DNA of 64,000 nt from Ensifer sp. MPMI2T (GCF_004827385.1 NZ_SRXN01000004.1:186001-250000); one strand, 5' to 3'; shown: positions 19,232 to 30,900, numbered from the stretch's first letter. Program-made: numbers and translations. The notes: generated by a model from the letters alone, not told the origin.

Positions 19232-19836
19232 GCAGCACCCACGCACCTCCGCCGGACGAGCGCAAGCCGGGCGCTTTGCGTTTCGTGTTCGCGGCGCTGC
19301 CGCTCATCATCTTCGCGGCACTGGCGCTGATCTTTTGGAGCCAACTGAATTCCGGCAAGGATGTGAGCGAAATCCCCTCGGCGCTGATCGGCACGAAGGC
19401 GCCGAAGCTCGATCTGCCGCCGTTGGAAGGCGCGACGCTTGCGGGCCAGCCGATGCCGGCGTTGACCGATGCCGCGATCAAGGGCAGGCTGACGCTCGTC
19501 AATGTCTGGGCCTCTTGGTGCGTGCCCTGCCGGCAGGAACACCCGATCATCCTTGAGCTCTCCAAGGATCCGCGGCTTCTGGTCGTCGGCATCAACTACA
19601 AGGACCAGAACGAAAACGCACTGCGTTTCCTGGGCGAGCTCGGCAATCCATTCTCGGCGATCGGCGTCGATCCACGCGGCAAGGCCGCGATCGACTGGGG
19701 CGTCTACGGCATCCCGGAATCCTACCTCGTCGGCGCCGACGGCACGATCCTCTACAAGCGCGTCGGCCCGTTCGACGAACGCAGCCTCAAGGAAGGGCTG
19801 ATGCCGGCGATCGAGAAGGCGCTCGCGGGCTCGTGA
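19228..19836 (+). CDS. ccmG: Thiol:disulfide interchange protein CcmG/DsbE (CycY)
   Basis: A 202-residue membrane-anchored periplasmic thioredoxin that reduces apocytochrome c cysteines before heme attachment. An N-terminal helix (LRFVFAALPLIIFAALALIFW) anchors it; the active site is WASWCVPCRQEHP. The YGIPESYLVGADG block with the cis-Pro region follows. It overlaps ccmD by 4 bp and is the last gene of this ccm run. ccmE, ccmF and ccmH are not in the window. Confidence 0.95.
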   Translation: MSSTHAPPPDERKPGALRFVFAALPLIIFAALALIFWSQLNSGKDVSEIPSALIGTKAPKLDLPPLEGATLAGQPMPALTDAAIKGRLTLVNVWASWCVPCRQEHPIILELSKDPRLLVVGINYKDQNENALRFLGELGNPFSAIGVDPRGKAAIDWGVYGIPESYLVGADGTILYKRVGPFDERSLKEGLMPAIEKALAGS

Positions 19837-19863
19837 CGGGCCCAGCGGATCTTTCGTTCCGTC

Positions 19864-20088
19864 GCCCCTCATCCGGCCTGCCGGCCACCTTCTCCCCGCA
19901 CGCGGGGCGAAGGGACTCGCGGCGCCCACCGAAATCCCTTACCATGCATGGGCGAGGGGACTTGAATTCGCCGCTCCCTCTTCTCTCCGATGCAATCGCC
20001 GCCTCGGTGAGGAGGAGAGAGCGAGTGCCGCAAGTTCCTTCTCCCCGCATGCGGGGAGAAGGTCGCGGCAGCGGGATGAGGGGCAAAT
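19864..20088. repeat. Composite CCTTCTCCCCGC-type repeats, inverted pair
   Basis: Two arms face each other: CCCCTCATCCGGCCTGCCGGCCACCTTCTCCCCGC at 19864 and CCTTCTCCCCGCATGCGGGGAGAAGG...GGGATGAGGGG ending near 20088. They fill the convergent gap between ccmG and the DUF2585 gene. Confidence 0.78.
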
Positions 20089-20104
20089 GCGGGCGATGGA
20101 GTTG

Positions 20105-20698
20105 CTAAAGCCCCGCCTGCCATGCCTTCACCGCATCGAGCGGCCAGACGAGCATCAGCACGTTCAAGGTCAGGTTGTCGCGCACCGTCCAGGCGGTGAA
20201 GAGCTCCAGAACGATTGCGATCGCGACCGTCACAACGACCGGCAGCCGCGATGCCAGCAGGAAGCCCGTAGCCATGGCGAGCGTGTCCATGGTGGAGTTC
20301 AGGATGCTGTCGCCGAAATAGTCGAGCGAGATTGTCGCCGAACGGTAGCGGTTGATCACCATCGGTGTATTTTCGGCGATTTCCCAGGCGGATTCAATCA
20401 CGGTCGCAAGGAGGAGACGCGCGCTCAGCGGCTTGCCGCGCAGGAGCAGATGACCGAGACCATAGAAGAGGAAGCCGTGAATAATATGGGACGGCGTGTA
20501 CCAGTCGGTGAGGTGCTGCGAGTTGCCGCTGGACTTGACCACGCCCTCCCACAGCTTGACGTAGCCGCATTCGCAGATCCACAGCCGGCCCATGAGATGC
20601 TGCATCAGTATCTGGATGGCGACCACGCCGAGGCAGGCGATCAGCCAGAACCAGGCCCAGCGTTGTCGGTTGTCGTCGGTCCCGGCGGCGATCGTCAC
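20105..20698 (-). CDS. DUF2585 (UPF0314) membrane protein
   Basis: A 197-residue membrane protein of unknown function found in Rhizobiales. It has about five hydrophobic segments ([64 protein letters not shown]) and the conserved block [16 protein letters not shown] with two histidines, followed by [18 protein letters not shown]. The gene overlaps the preceding septation-protein gene by 4 bp, so the two are likely co-expressed. No catalytic role is evident. Confidence 0.88.
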   Translation of the reverse strand: MTIAAGTDDNRQRWAWFWLIACLGVVAIQILMQHLMGRLWICECGYVKLWEGVVKSSGNSQHLTDWYTPSHIIHGFLFYGLGHLLLRGKPLSARLLLATVIESAWEIAENTPMVINRYRSATISLDYFGDSILNSTMDTLAMATGFLLASRLPVVVTVAIAIVLELFTAWTVRDNLTLNVLMLVWPLDAVKAWQAGL

Positions 20699-21348
20699 TC
20701 GGCGCTATCCTGTTCGAGCGAATGCTTCATGATCAACGGCATCTGGGCGAGGGTGAAGACAATGGTGATCGGCATCGTTCCCCAGACCTTGAAGGCCACC
20801 CAGAAGTCCGTCGAGAAGGTGCGCCAGACGATCTCGTTCAGTACAGCCAGGAACAGGAAGAACAGACCCCAGCGGATCGTCAGCTTCCGCCAGCCATCCT
20901 CATCCAGCTTGAAGGCGGAATGGAAGACGTAACCGAGCAGGGATTTGCCGAACAAGAGACCGCCGAGCAGGATCGCGCCGAAGAGCGAATTGACGATCGT
21001 CGGCTTCATCTTGATGAAAGTGTCGTTCTGCAGCCAGAGGGTCAGCGCGCCGAAGACGAATACGACGATCCCGGATACGAGCGGCATCATCGGCAGCGTC
21101 CGGGTCAGCATCCAGGAAGCGACGAGCGCGATCGCCGTTGCCGCCATGAAGAGCCCGGTGGCGATGAAGATCGGTCCGCCGAGTTCGGCAAGCATGGGAA
21201 AGCGGCTCGCCAGCCAGTCGCCGCGGGAATTGGCGAAGAAGAAGACCATGAGTGGCCCGAGCTCCAGCACGAGCTTCAGGAGCGGGCTCACTTCTGTCCG
21301 CGGTTTGGCGGCTTCGATTGTCGACATATGCGGATCCTGTTCTTGCAT
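20695..21348 (-). CDS. Intracellular septation protein A (YciB family)
   Basis: A 217-residue inner-membrane protein with five to six helices. Family signatures are [20 protein letters not shown] near the start, [21 protein letters not shown] in the middle and ALNEIVWR-like [16 protein letters not shown] near the end. YciB-type proteins affect septation and envelope synthesis, but their biochemical role is unclear. A second ATG (21327, preceded by AGGA) is as good a start as the first. It is coupled to the DUF2585 gene by a 4-bp overlap and lies downstream of ftsY with two RIME-like copies between. Confidence 0.9.
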   Translation of the reverse strand: MQEQDPHMSTIEAAKPRTEVSPLLKLVLELGPLMVFFFANSRGDWLASRFPMLAELGGPIFIATGLFMAATAIALVASWMLTRTLPMMPLVSGIVVFVFGALTLWLQNDTFIKMKPTIVNSLFGAILLGGLLFGKSLLGYVFHSAFKLDEDGWRKLTIRWGLFFLFLAVLNEIVWRTFSTDFWVAFKVWGTMPITIVFTLAQMPLIMKHSLEQDSAE

Positions 21349-21357
21349 ATCGCGCCT

Positions 21358-21456
21358 TCTACCGCGCCGCGCGTCTCACGAGACACGCAAAGGTCGCTGT
21401 AGCATTTTAGTTCCTGCATTCTCCTTAAATCGGTTCCGACTTAAGGAGAATGCAGC
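21358..21456. repeat. RIME-like element, reverse orientation
   Basis: CTACCGCGCCGCGCGTCTCACGAGACACGCAAAGGTCGCTGTAG followed by the CTTAAATCGG...CTTAAGGAGAATGCAG palindrome. Confidence 0.85.
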
Positions 21457-21568
21457 GGAGCGGGACGCGGGCGGAAAAGCGCTTCACACGTTTCCTCGCC
21501 CCTCCGGCTGCTCATAACACCAGCATTGCGGCAAAACCATATCAACAAGGCAGGCCAAACGTTCTTCT

Positions 21569-21671
21569 ACTGCGCCGCGCGTCTTATCAGACGCGCAAAG
21601 GATGCTGTAGCACTTTGAATTGCTGCATGTTTTTATCCTTAAATCGCGCGCGATTTAAGGAAACATGCAGT
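21569..21671. repeat. RIME-like element, reverse orientation
   Basis: CTGCGCCGCGCGTCTTATCAGACGCGCAAAGGATGCTGTAGCA, then TTAAATCGCGCGCGATTTAAGGAAACATGCAG. Second copy in the gap between ftsY and the septation-protein gene; about 110 bp separate the copies. Confidence 0.88.
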
Positions 21672-21689
21672 AAGCATGGCGGCTCGCCA

Positions 21690-23588
<1,899 letters not shown>

Positions 23589-23603
23589 GGGAATTTCCGG
23601 ATT

Positions 23604-24878
23604 TCAGGCCGCAGCCATCTGTTTTTGTTGCATCGTCAGATGCTTGCCATTGTGGCCGGTAATTGTGACCGCAACGAGCGATCGCGGCTCGAGGCCGGCC
23701 GCATCGACGAGCGTGAAGTTTTCCGTGTGCGCCAGCCCGTTCATCTCGACGAGGATCGTCTGCTCGCTGCCGATCATGCTCTCGATATGGGCGGCGTAGA
23801 GTTCTGCCCCCTTGGCGCGCAGGCGCGCCGCGCGCTCCTTGACGAGGGCGCGATCGAGCTGCGGCATACGCGCGGCCGGCGTCTCGGGGCGCGGGCTATA
23901 GGGGAAGACGTGGAGATGCGCGATGCCGCAGTCATCGGCGAGACGCACGGCATTCTCGAACATCTCCTCGGTTTCGGTCGGAAAGCCAGCGATCATGTCG
24001 GCGCCGAAGCTCACCTCGGGCCTCAAACCGCGGACCTCGTTGCAAAAGGCGCGGGCATCGGCGCTCGAATGCCGCCGCTTCATCCGCTTCAGGATCAGGT
24101 CGTCGCCGTGCTGGAGCGAAAGATGCAGATGTGGCATGAAGCGCGGCTCGTCGGCGATCAAGTCGAAAAGGTGCCGGTCCGCCTCGATGCTGTCGATCGA
24201 CGAAAGGCGCAGGCGCAGGATGTCCGGCACCTGCTTCAACAGCGTCTTCGCGAGCAGCCCGAGTGTCTGCTTTCCCGGAAGGTCGGCGCCATAGCTCGTT
24301 GCGTCGACGCCGGTCAGCACGATTTCACGGTAACCGCCTTCGACCAGCCGGCGCGCCTGATCGACGACGGCGCCCATCGGCACAGAGCGGGAATTGCCGC
24401 GGCCATAGGGAATGATGCAGAAGGTGCAGCGGTGGTCGCAGCCGTTCTGCACCTGGATGAACGCGCGCACATGTCCATCAATGTGTTTGATCATCTGCGG
24501 CGCGGTGGCGCGCACGCTCATGATGTCGTTGACGCGGAGTTTTTCCTCCGCCGAGACGCCGAAATCGGGCAGCGCGCGATAGGAGGCGCTCGTGAGCTTC
24601 TCTTCGTTGCCGAGGACCGCATCAACCTCGGCCATCTCGGCAAAGGTTTCCTTCTCGGTCTGGGCGGCGCAGCCGGTGACGATGATGCGGGCGTGCGGAT
24701 TGTCGCGGCGCGCGCGGCGGATCGCCTGACGCGCCTGGCGCACGGCCTCGCCGGTCACCGCGCAGGTGTTGACGAGAATGGCGTTGTTCAGCCCCGCCTT
24801 CTCGGCTTCGGCCCGCATCACTTCCGATTCATAGATATTGAGGCGGCAGCCGAAGGTTATGACCTCGACGCCGCTCAA
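23604..24878 (-). CDS. mtaB: tRNA ms2t6A37 methylthiotransferase MtaB
   Basis: A 424-residue radical-SAM enzyme that converts t6A37 to ms2t6A37 in tRNAs reading ANN codons. The UPF0004 domain carries three cluster-binding cysteines ([31 protein letters not shown]). The radical-SAM motif is [18 protein letters not shown]. The TRAM domain closes the protein ([14 protein letters not shown]...). Start is TTG at 24878 within a TTGA overlap with the dapF stop; a longer frame upstream runs through dapF and is not credible. ftsY follows after 15 bp, suggesting a dapF-mtaB-ftsY operon. Confidence 0.95.
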   Translation of the reverse strand: MSGVEVITFGCRLNIYESEVMRAEAEKAGLNNAILVNTCAVTGEAVRQARQAIRRARRDNPHARIIVTGCAAQTEKETFAEMAEVDAVLGNEEKLTSASYRALPDFGVSAEEKLRVNDIMSVRATAPQMIKHIDGHVRAFIQVQNGCDHRCTFCIIPYGRGNSRSVPMGAVVDQARRLVEGGYREIVLTGVDATSYGADLPGKQTLGLLAKTLLKQVPDILRLRLSSIDSIEADRHLFDLIADEPRFMPHLHLSLQHGDDLILKRMKRRHSSADARAFCNEVRGLRPEVSFGADMIAGFPTETEEMFENAVRLADDCGIAHLHVFPYSPRPETPAARMPQLDRALVKERAARLRAKGAELYAAHIESMIGSEQTILVEMNGLAHTENFTLVDAAGLEPRSLVAVTITGHNGKHLTMQQKQMAAA

Positions 24879-25780
24879 AGCGCCCGCGCTCCGCTGTCGC
24901 CAGCCACTGCACCGTCGCGCTGGAAGGCGCCCGTTGCGGGGTCGAGCGTGCCCGACCATTCCCATTCGGCCGGCCCCGTCATGATGACGTGGTCGTCCTT
25001 CTCGCGCCATTCGATCAGGAGTGGCCCGCCCGGAACATTCACTGTTACCGTCCGCTCCGTCCGGCCGGTTCTTGCGCCGCTGACGGCGGCGGCGCAAGCC
25101 GCCGAGCCGCAGGCAAGCGTCAGCCCTGCCCCGCGCTCCCAGGTCCTCAGATCCATCTCGTCGCGCGAAAGGACCCGGGCGATCGAGATATTGGCGCGCT
25201 CCGGAAAGATCGGATGATTTTCAAGGAGCGGCCCGAAGCGATCGAGCTCGTAGGACCAGACGTCGTTCTCGACCCAGAAGATCGCATGCGGGTTGCCCAT
25301 CGAGGCGACGGAAGGCGAGTGCAGGACCGGAGCATCGATCGGACCGATCTGCAGCTCGATCCGGCGCGTGTCGTGGAATTCTTCGGCCAAGGGGATCTCG
25401 CTCCAGCCGAAACGTGGGCTTCCCATGTCGACGGAGATCGTGCCGTCGTCGTGCCCCTTGGCTTCGAGCAGACCGGCGACCGTATGGAAGAGGAAGGCCT
25501 TCTTTCCAGTTTCGGCGGCGAGCGCCTGCACGACACAGCGGGTGCCATTGCCGCAGGCCTGCGCCATCGATCCGTCGGAATTGATGATGTCGATCCAGGC
25601 ATCGGTGCCGGCGGCCTTCGGATCGTGGATCGCCATGATCTGGTCGAACTCGGTCGCAGGATCGGCATTGAGCGCGACCGCGGCATGAGGCGTGACGCGA
25701 TCCTTACGGCCGCGCATGTCCACGACCAGGATCTTGTTTCCAAGCCCGTTCATCCTGGCAAATTGCACGTGGTCGGCCAT
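24875..25780 (-). CDS. dapF: Diaminopimelate epimerase
   Basis: A 301-residue PLP-independent epimerase that converts LL- to meso-diaminopimelate for lysine and peptidoglycan. The two catalytic cysteines are in [10 protein letters not shown] and [10 protein letters not shown], each within a conserved loop. ATG at 25780 gives the family start ([21 protein letters not shown]); a start nine codons earlier is possible. NKILVVD replaces the commoner NDFxVxD, which I regard as a lineage variant. It is the first gene of the dapF-mtaB-ftsY run, a gene order shared by Rhizobiales. Confidence 0.96.
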   Translation of the reverse strand: MADHVQFARMNGLGNKILVVDMRGRKDRVTPHAAVALNADPATEFDQIMAIHDPKAAGTDAWIDIINSDGSMAQACGNGTRCVVQALAAETGKKAFLFHTVAGLLEAKGHDDGTISVDMGSPRFGWSEIPLAEEFHDTRRIELQIGPIDAPVLHSPSVASMGNPHAIFWVENDVWSYELDRFGPLLENHPIFPERANISIARVLSRDEMDLRTWERGAGLTLACGSAACAAAVSGARTGRTERTVTVNVPGGPLLIEWREKDDHVIMTGPAEWEWSGTLDPATGAFQRDGAVAGDSGARAL

Positions 25781-25873
25781 GTCGCGATTATCCAAACTCG
25801 CCCCCACTTCGGGGAGGCGTCCTGCATTTGCGCTGTATATGGCGGAAAAGCCCGGAAATTACCAGTACCGGCT

Positions 25874-26920
25874 TTATTCGGCCTTCGGTGCGGTCGCAGG
25901 AACGTCGAAGATCTCGCCGGGGCGCATCGCCCTGAAGCGTGCCCGTTCAATGCCGGCGCTGTCGAGTGCCGCCTCCAGGGCTCTCAGCGGCTCTTCGATC
26001 CCTTCATTGGTCAATCGGAACGTGCCCCAGTGATGCCCGGCGACATGTTCGGCGCCGCAGGCAATCATGCCCTTGACCGCCTCTTCCGGATTCTGGTGCT
26101 GCGACGCCATGAACCAGCGCGGCTCGTAGCAGCCGAAGGGCAGGTTGGCGAGGCGGAACGGGCCATGCTTGGCACTGGCGGCACGATAGTTGATGCCGTC
26201 GTGAAAGCCGGTGTCGCCGACATGATAGATTTTGCCGGCAGGGGTTTCGATGACGAAGGCGGCCCACAGGGCCATGCGCCGGTCGCCGGACCGGCGGGCC
26301 GACCAGTGATGGCAGGGCTCGGCATGGATCGTGATCCCGTCTTCCACATCGACCCGGTCGCCCCAATCGACAACGGAGATTTGGGCGTTCGGAACCGAAC
26401 GCCAGATAATCGTGTCGTTGCCGAGCGGTGTCACGACGCGCGGCGCGTGCTCCTCGTTCAATGCGGTGAGCGTGGCGAGATCGAGGTGGTCGTAGTGATT
26501 GTGCGTGACGAGGACGACGTCGATCGGCGGAAGGTCGTCCATGAGGATGCCAGGTGCATTGCGGCGATGCGGACCGGCGAAGGTGAAGGGGCTTGCGCGG
26601 TGCGACCAGACCGGGTCGGTCAGGATATTCAGGCCGCCGACCTGGATCAGGAGCGTCGCATGCCCGACCATGGTCACCCGGAGGCCGTCGCCGTCGACAT
26701 TGAGGGCCGGTCTCGCCTGCAGAAACGGACTGGCATGGTGCGCCGGCCATCTCGCCCGACCGCCGCCAAGCTGCCAGCGCAGGAGAGCGGCGAAGCCGCG
26801 CGGTTCTGTGCCGCCGGGATTGAAGAAGCGAACGCCGTCGAAATGATCCGAAACGGGCCGGAGTAATAGGGATTGCCACCTTTCCTCATTGCCGTCCCTC
26901 GGCTGCCGTTGCCATGCCAC
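25874..26920 (-). CDS. Metallo-beta-lactamase-fold hydrolase (NAPE-PLD/UlaG-like)
   Basis: A 348-residue protein. The N-terminal region with FNPGGTEPRGFAALLRWQLGG is typical of the NAPE-PLD-like branch. The metal site is intact: VGHATLLIQ opening strand, HNHYDHLD (HxHxDH), EPCHHWSARR, a late Asp in VGDTGFHDG and a C-terminal His in GHHWGTF. The mammalian namesake is a phospholipase D acting on N-acyl ethanolamine lipids; bacterial substrates are not known to me. ATG at 26920. No signal peptide is seen. It is 93 bp downstream of the MarR gene start in the opposite direction, so they share a promoter region. Confidence 0.9.
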   Translation of the reverse strand: MAWQRQPRDGNEERWQSLLLRPVSDHFDGVRFFNPGGTEPRGFAALLRWQLGGGRARWPAHHASPFLQARPALNVDGDGLRVTMVGHATLLIQVGGLNILTDPVWSHRASPFTFAGPHRRNAPGILMDDLPPIDVVLVTHNHYDHLDLATLTALNEEHAPRVVTPLGNDTIIWRSVPNAQISVVDWGDRVDVEDGITIHAEPCHHWSARRSGDRRMALWAAFVIETPAGKIYHVGDTGFHDGINYRAASAKHGPFRLANLPFGCYEPRWFMASQHQNPEEAVKGMIACGAEHVAGHHWGTFRLTNEGIEEPLRALEAALDSAGIERARFRAMRPGEIFDVPATAPKAE

Positions 26921-27012
26921 AAGATAGGCGCACTGGACGCCTCATCACAGGGTTCAGGCAAAAGTCCTTAACAAATTCTTGAAGATGACAACTCGATTGC
27001 TATTATGCGCCG

Positions 27013-27486
27013 ATGCTCGTCCGCTTCGACAAACAGGAACGGCTCTACAAGGCCATCAAACTTGTCCGCCCAATTCAGCTCAACGTCAACAGGACGGTGG
27101 AGAAGATGCTCGAGGGGGCGGGGATCACGGTTGCCGAGAGAGCCGTCCTGGAAGTGCTTTGCGACGAGCCGCTGACTGTGCCGGAGGCGGCAAGGCGGCT
27201 GTCGATGAAGCGGCAGTTCGTCCAGCGCATCGCGGCGGGGCTCCTCGCAAAGGCCCTGATCGAGAAAAAGCCCAATCCCGAGCACCGCAAAGCCTATTTC
27301 TGCGTCCCGAGCGCCGACGGTCGTGACTTGTTCAACGCCGTTCACCAGCGCGAACTCGAACTGCTGCATGCGACCCTCGGCGATATCAACCAGACCGAGG
27401 TGGTGGTGGCTCTTCGGGTGATGGCGCGCGTCGACTCAGCTTTCGAGGAACTAGCGCGTCAATTCGGCACGGAGGAAAGCGGATGA
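27013..27486 (+). CDS. MarR-family transcriptional regulator
   Basis: A 157-residue winged-helix regulator. The recognition region is seen in GITVAERAVLEVLCDEPLTVPEAARRLSMKRQFVQRIAAGLLAKALIEKKPNPEHRKAYF, split as helix-turn-helix plus wing; flanking helices form the dimer interface. It is divergent from the metallo-hydrolase gene and overlaps the downstream isochorismatase-like gene by 4 bp (ATGA). By the usual pattern it may control one or both neighbours, but no operator was identified in the 92-bp intergenic region. Confidence 0.92.
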   Translation: MLVRFDKQERLYKAIKLVRPIQLNVNRTVEKMLEGAGITVAERAVLEVLCDEPLTVPEAARRLSMKRQFVQRIAAGLLAKALIEKKPNPEHRKAYFCVPSADGRDLFNAVHQRELELLHATLGDINQTEVVVALRVMARVDSAFEELARQFGTEESG

Positions 27487-28130
27487 TTGCAGTTCTCGCG
27501 GTGGTCGGGGCGATCACCGTTGCTGTCGCCCTCTTCGTCCTTCGCCTGAAGCACGAATTGCGGAGGGCGAATACGCCGACCACTGGCGAGCGCATCGATA
27601 TTTCGATGCGGCCGAACCTGGCGCTGCTTGTCATCGACATACAGAAGGACTTCACCTCCATCGGCGGAAAATACGGATGGGACGAGGCCTATCTGAAGAA
27701 GCGTCTTGCCATGATCAGCACGGCTGCCGTCAAGGCGAGCGAAGCCGAGATACCGGTGATTGCCATCCGCCATGTATATCGCGCGCCTCTCATCAGGCTG
27801 ATGATTTGGCTTTTTGGCGAGGGGCGGGGAATCCCGGGATCGAAAGGGCTCGGTCTCGCACTGCCGCTATCGCCGGATTTCGAGGTCGTGAAATCGCTGA
27901 GCGACGGCTTCTCCTCGCCGGAGCTCGAAGGCTATCTGGCTGCAAACAGAATTGGCACCTTGCTGCTGACAGGCCTCGACGGTTGCTACTGCGTCCAGAA
28001 CACCGCCAACGGCGCGCTTAACCGCGGCTATCGGGTCGAAATCCTCGAAAACGCCGTATTGAGCCGCGACAAAGACGGATGGCGCAAGCATGCCGAGGCG
28101 CTCGAAGGGCGAGGCGCCGTGCTGACCTGA
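27483..28130 (+). CDS. Membrane-anchored cysteine hydrolase (isochorismatase family)
   Basis: A 215-residue protein with an N-terminal transmembrane helix (AVLAVVGAITVAVALFVLRL) and then an isochorismatase-fold domain. LLVIDIQKDF supplies the catalytic Asp, and the nucleophile is the Cys of LDGCYCVQNTANGALNRGY. The membrane anchor is unusual for this mostly soluble family. Substrates may be amides or N-carbamoyl compounds; none can be named. Co-transcribed with the MarR regulator through a 4-bp overlap. Confidence 0.9.
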   Translation: MIAVLAVVGAITVAVALFVLRLKHELRRANTPTTGERIDISMRPNLALLVIDIQKDFTSIGGKYGWDEAYLKKRLAMISTAAVKASEAEIPVIAIRHVYRAPLIRLMIWLFGEGRGIPGSKGLGLALPLSPDFEVVKSLSDGFSSPELEGYLAANRIGTLLLTGLDGCYCVQNTANGALNRGYRVEILENAVLSRDKDGWRKHAEALEGRGAVLT

Positions 28131-28389
28131 TGTGGTTCAGGCGCGAATTTGCCGCCAATCCTTGACTTTTCACCGGCTTTGCTGTTTATCGCGGCCAGTT
28201 CCTTCGCAAGTGATAACTTCGAAGCCGCCGACCGGGCCCCGCAAAGGTATAAAGAGAGCCCGGAGGTCAACATCCGACAGCGCGTTGCGCCCTCGGGTGG
28301 TTTTTGGCTTTGCGCCTTGTTTTCCGCGCGAGGGAACCCACGTTTCCGGCTGAGCCGTTGGTGAAACCGGAAACCAGAAGGAAGAGAGA

Positions 28390-29955
28390 ATGTTCGAGAG
28401 CCTCCAGGACCGTCTTGGTTCCATATTGAATGGACTGACCGGCCGCGGCGCCCTGTCGGAAGCTGATGTTTCCGCGGCGCTTCGGGAGGTTCGCCGTGCG
28501 CTGCTCGAAGCGGACGTCGCGCTCGATGTCGTGCGGTCCTTCACGGAAAAGGTTCGCGAGAAGGCGGTCGGCGCCGAAATCCTGAAATCGATCAAGCCCG
28601 GCCAGATGGTCGTCAAGATCGTCCATGACGAGCTCGTCGCGATGCTCGGCTCGGAGGGCGTGCCGATCGATCTCAACGCGCCGGCCCCGGTCGTCATCAT
28701 GATGGTCGGCCTCCAGGGCTCGGGCAAGACGACAACCACGGGCAAGATCGCCAAGCGCTTGACGAGCCGGGACAAGAAGAAGGTCCTGATGGCTTCGCTC
28801 GACACGCGCCGTCCGGCCGCGCAGGAGCAGTTGCGCCAGCTTGGCGTCCAGACGGGCGTCGATACACTGCCGATCATCGCCGGCCAGTCGCCGACCGACA
28901 TTGCCGCGCGTGCCGTCCAGGCGGCCAAGCTCGGCGGCCATGACATCGTCATCCTCGATACCGCCGGCCGCACCCATATCGACGAGCCGTTGATGATCGA
29001 GATGGCGGAGATCAAGCGGAAGTCCAACCCGCATGAGATCCTGCTCGTCGCCGATGCACTGACCGGTCAGGACGCGGTCAATCTCGCGCGCAATTTTGAC
29101 GACCGCGTCGGCATCACCGGCCTCGTGCTGACCCGCATGGACGGCGACGGCCGCGGCGGCGCGGCGCTGTCGATGCGCGCCGTCACCGGCAAGCCGATCA
29201 AGCTCATCGGCGTCGGCGAGAAGATGGATGAGCTCGAGGAGTTTCATCCCCGGCGCGTCGCCGACCGCATCCTCGGCATGGGCGATATCGTTTCGCTGGT
29301 CGAAAAGGCGGCAGAAAACATCGACGCCGAGAAGGCGGCCGCGATGGCCGCCAAGATGGCCAAGGGCAAGTTCGACCTGAACGACCTCGCCGACCAACTG
29401 CGCCAGATGCAGAAGATGGGTGGTATGGGCGGCATCATGGGGCTGATGCCCGGAATGGCCGGCATGAAGGACAAGATGGCCGCTGCCGGCCTCGACGATG
29501 GGCTCTTCAAGCGCCAGCTCGCGATCATCTCATCGATGACCAAGGCCGAGCGCGCCAATCCGGATATCCTCAAGCATTCGCGCAAGAAGCGCATCGCCGC
29601 CGGCTCGGGCACCGATGCCGCCGACATCAACAAGCTTCTGAAGATGCACCGCCAGATGGCGGACATGATGAAGATGATGGGCGGCAAGGGCAAAGGCGGT
29701 ATGATGAAGCAGATGATGGGCGGCCTTGCCAACAAGATGGGCCTCGGCGGGCTTGGCGGCGGCATGCCGGATCTGTCGAAGATGGACCCAAAACAGCTCG
29801 AAGCGCTGCAGAAGCAGGCGGAAGCTGCCGGCCTCGGAAAGCCGGGCGGCGGCCTTCCGAGCCTCGGTGGAAATGGATTGCCCGGCTTGGGCGGCGGCAA
29901 GCTGCCAGGTCTCGGCGGCTTTCCGGGCCTTCCCGGCCTGCCCAAGAAGAAGTGA
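28390..29955 (+). CDS. ffh: Signal recognition particle GTPase Ffh
   Basis: A 521-residue SRP protein that binds signal sequences of nascent membrane proteins. The N domain (residues 1-95) is followed by the G domain with P-loop GLQGSGKTTTTGK, DTAGR and TRMDGD. The methionine-rich M domain begins near residue 325 with repeated MGGMGGIMGLMPGMAGMKDKM-type stretches and the RNA-binding helix region. The C-terminal 70 residues add Met/Gly-rich and then Pro-Gly-Leu-Gly repeats (PGLGG), an extension over the usual length of about 450. ATG at 28390 follows GGAAGAGAG. Chorismate mutase follows after 12 bp. Confidence 0.97.
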   Translation: MFESLQDRLGSILNGLTGRGALSEADVSAALREVRRALLEADVALDVVRSFTEKVREKAVGAEILKSIKPGQMVVKIVHDELVAMLGSEGVPIDLNAPAPVVIMMVGLQGSGKTTTTGKIAKRLTSRDKKKVLMASLDTRRPAAQEQLRQLGVQTGVDTLPIIAGQSPTDIAARAVQAAKLGGHDIVILDTAGRTHIDEPLMIEMAEIKRKSNPHEILLVADALTGQDAVNLARNFDDRVGITGLVLTRMDGDGRGGAALSMRAVTGKPIKLIGVGEKMDELEEFHPRRVADRILGMGDIVSLVEKAAENIDAEKAAAMAAKMAKGKFDLNDLADQLRQMQKMGGMGGIMGLMPGMAGMKDKMAAAGLDDGLFKRQLAIISSMTKAERANPDILKHSRKKRIAAGSGTDAADINKLLKMHRQMADMMKMMGGKGKGGMMKQMMGGLANKMGLGGLGGGMPDLSKMDPKQLEALQKQAEAAGLGKPGGGLPSLGGNGLPGLGGGKLPGLGGFPGLPGLPKKK

Positions 29956-29967
29956 GGATCGCAAGAC

Positions 29968-30303
29968 ATGCTTGATCCCGAGATCAAAGAGGAATTGGCG
30001 AGCTACCGGCAGTCGATCGACAATATCGACGCCGCGCTCGTTCACATGCTGGCTGAACGCTTCCGCTGCACCAAGGCGGTGGGCGTGTTGAAGGCCAAGC
30101 ACAAGCTGCCGCCGGCCGACCCGGCGCGCGAAGAATACCAGATCGAACGCCTTCGCCATCTGGCCAAGGACGCCAATCTGGATCCGGATTTCGCCGAGAA
30201 GTTCCTGAACTTCATCATCAAGGAAGTCATCCGGCATCATGAAGCCATCGCCGCCGATCGCTCGCAGCCCGCGGGCAACGCCGGCGCCACCCATTCCGCT
30301 TGA
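29968..30303 (+). CDS. Chorismate mutase, AroQ type
   Basis: A 111-residue, all-helical enzyme that rearranges chorismate to prephenate for Phe and Tyr. AroQ-family catalytic positions are seen: the R of [23 protein letters not shown], the K of [15 protein letters not shown], the R in [11 protein letters not shown], and [14 protein letters not shown]. It stands alone without a fused dehydratase. It sits between ffh and rpsP, a common Rhizobiales order, probably in one transcript. Confidence 0.94.
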   Translation: MLDPEIKEELASYRQSIDNIDAALVHMLAERFRCTKAVGVLKAKHKLPPADPAREEYQIERLRHLAKDANLDPDFAEKFLNFIIKEVIRHHEAIAADRSQPAGNAGATHSA

Positions 30304-30340
30304 ACGAAGCGGTCAAGAAAGCCTGCAAGGAGTAACTGAA

Positions 30341-30715
30341 ATGGCACTGAAAATTCGTCTCGCCCGTGGCGGTTCCAAGAAGCGCCCCTACTACCAGATC
30401 GTTGTTGCCGATGCGCGCAGCCCGCGTGACGGCCGCTTCCTCGAAAAGCTCGGCTCCTGGAACCCGATGCTCGGCAAGGACGACGAAAAGCGCGTCGAAC
30501 TCAATGCAGAGCGCGTCCAGCACTGGATCGCCCAGGGCGCACAGCCGACCGACCGCGTCCTGCGCTTCCTCGATCAGGCTGGTCTTGCCAAGCGCCCGAC
30601 CCGCAACAACCCGCTGAAGGCACAGCCGGGCAAGAAGGCACAGGAGCGTGCCGCCGAAGCCAAGCAGCGCGCTGAAGAAGCAGCTGCAGCCGCTGCTGAA
30701 GCTGCCGCGGAATAA
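30341..30715 (+). CDS. rpsP: 30S ribosomal protein bS16
   Basis: A 124-residue ribosomal protein of the small subunit body. The conserved core is [26 protein letters not shown] and LGSWNPM. The tail from about residue 100 is Ala/Glu/Lys-rich ([25 protein letters not shown]), about 40 residues beyond the E. coli protein. ATG at 30341 is preceded by AAGGAGTAACTGAA. A rho-independent terminator follows within 25 bp, so part of the transcript ends before rimM. Confidence 0.97.
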   Translation: MALKIRLARGGSKKRPYYQIVVADARSPRDGRFLEKLGSWNPMLGKDDEKRVELNAERVQHWIAQGAQPTDRVLRFLDQAGLAKRPTRNNPLKAQPGKKAQERAAEAKQRAEEAAAAAAEAAAE

Positions 30716-30736
30716 TATCCGCCAAACGGATGTGGC

Positions 30737-30772
30737 AAACGGGTGGCATTTCCATGCCGCCCGTTTTGTTTT
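30737..30772 (+). terminator. Rho-independent terminator after rpsP
   Basis: AAACGGGTGGCAT-TTCC-ATGCCGCCCGTTT with TTTTGTTTT: a 12-bp stem and broken T-run. It lies between rpsP and rimM. Confidence 0.88.
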
Positions 30773-30802
30773 ATGTGCACACGGACTCCTCGCGCCCGTC
30801 TG

Positions 30803-30900
30803 CATGTTTCGTTAAATCGTAGCTGATTTAACGAAACATGCAGAAGTTCTAAGTGCTACAGCGTCCTCTGCGCGTCTGATAAGACGCGCGGCGCTGTAGG
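30803..30900. repeat. RIME-like element between rpsP and rimM
   Basis: Forward copy: TGCATGTTTCGTTAAATCG...GATTTAACGAAACATGCAG, then AAGTTCTAAGTGCTACAGCGTCC and GCGCGTCTGATAAGACGCGCGGCGCTGTAGG. Together with the terminator it fills the interval between two genes usually co-transcribed. Confidence 0.9.

Noticed and set aside
28131-28389. SRP RNA (ffs) gene upstream of ffh
   Set aside because: The conserved tetraloop/GGAAGGAAGCA-type core of SRP RNA is not present.
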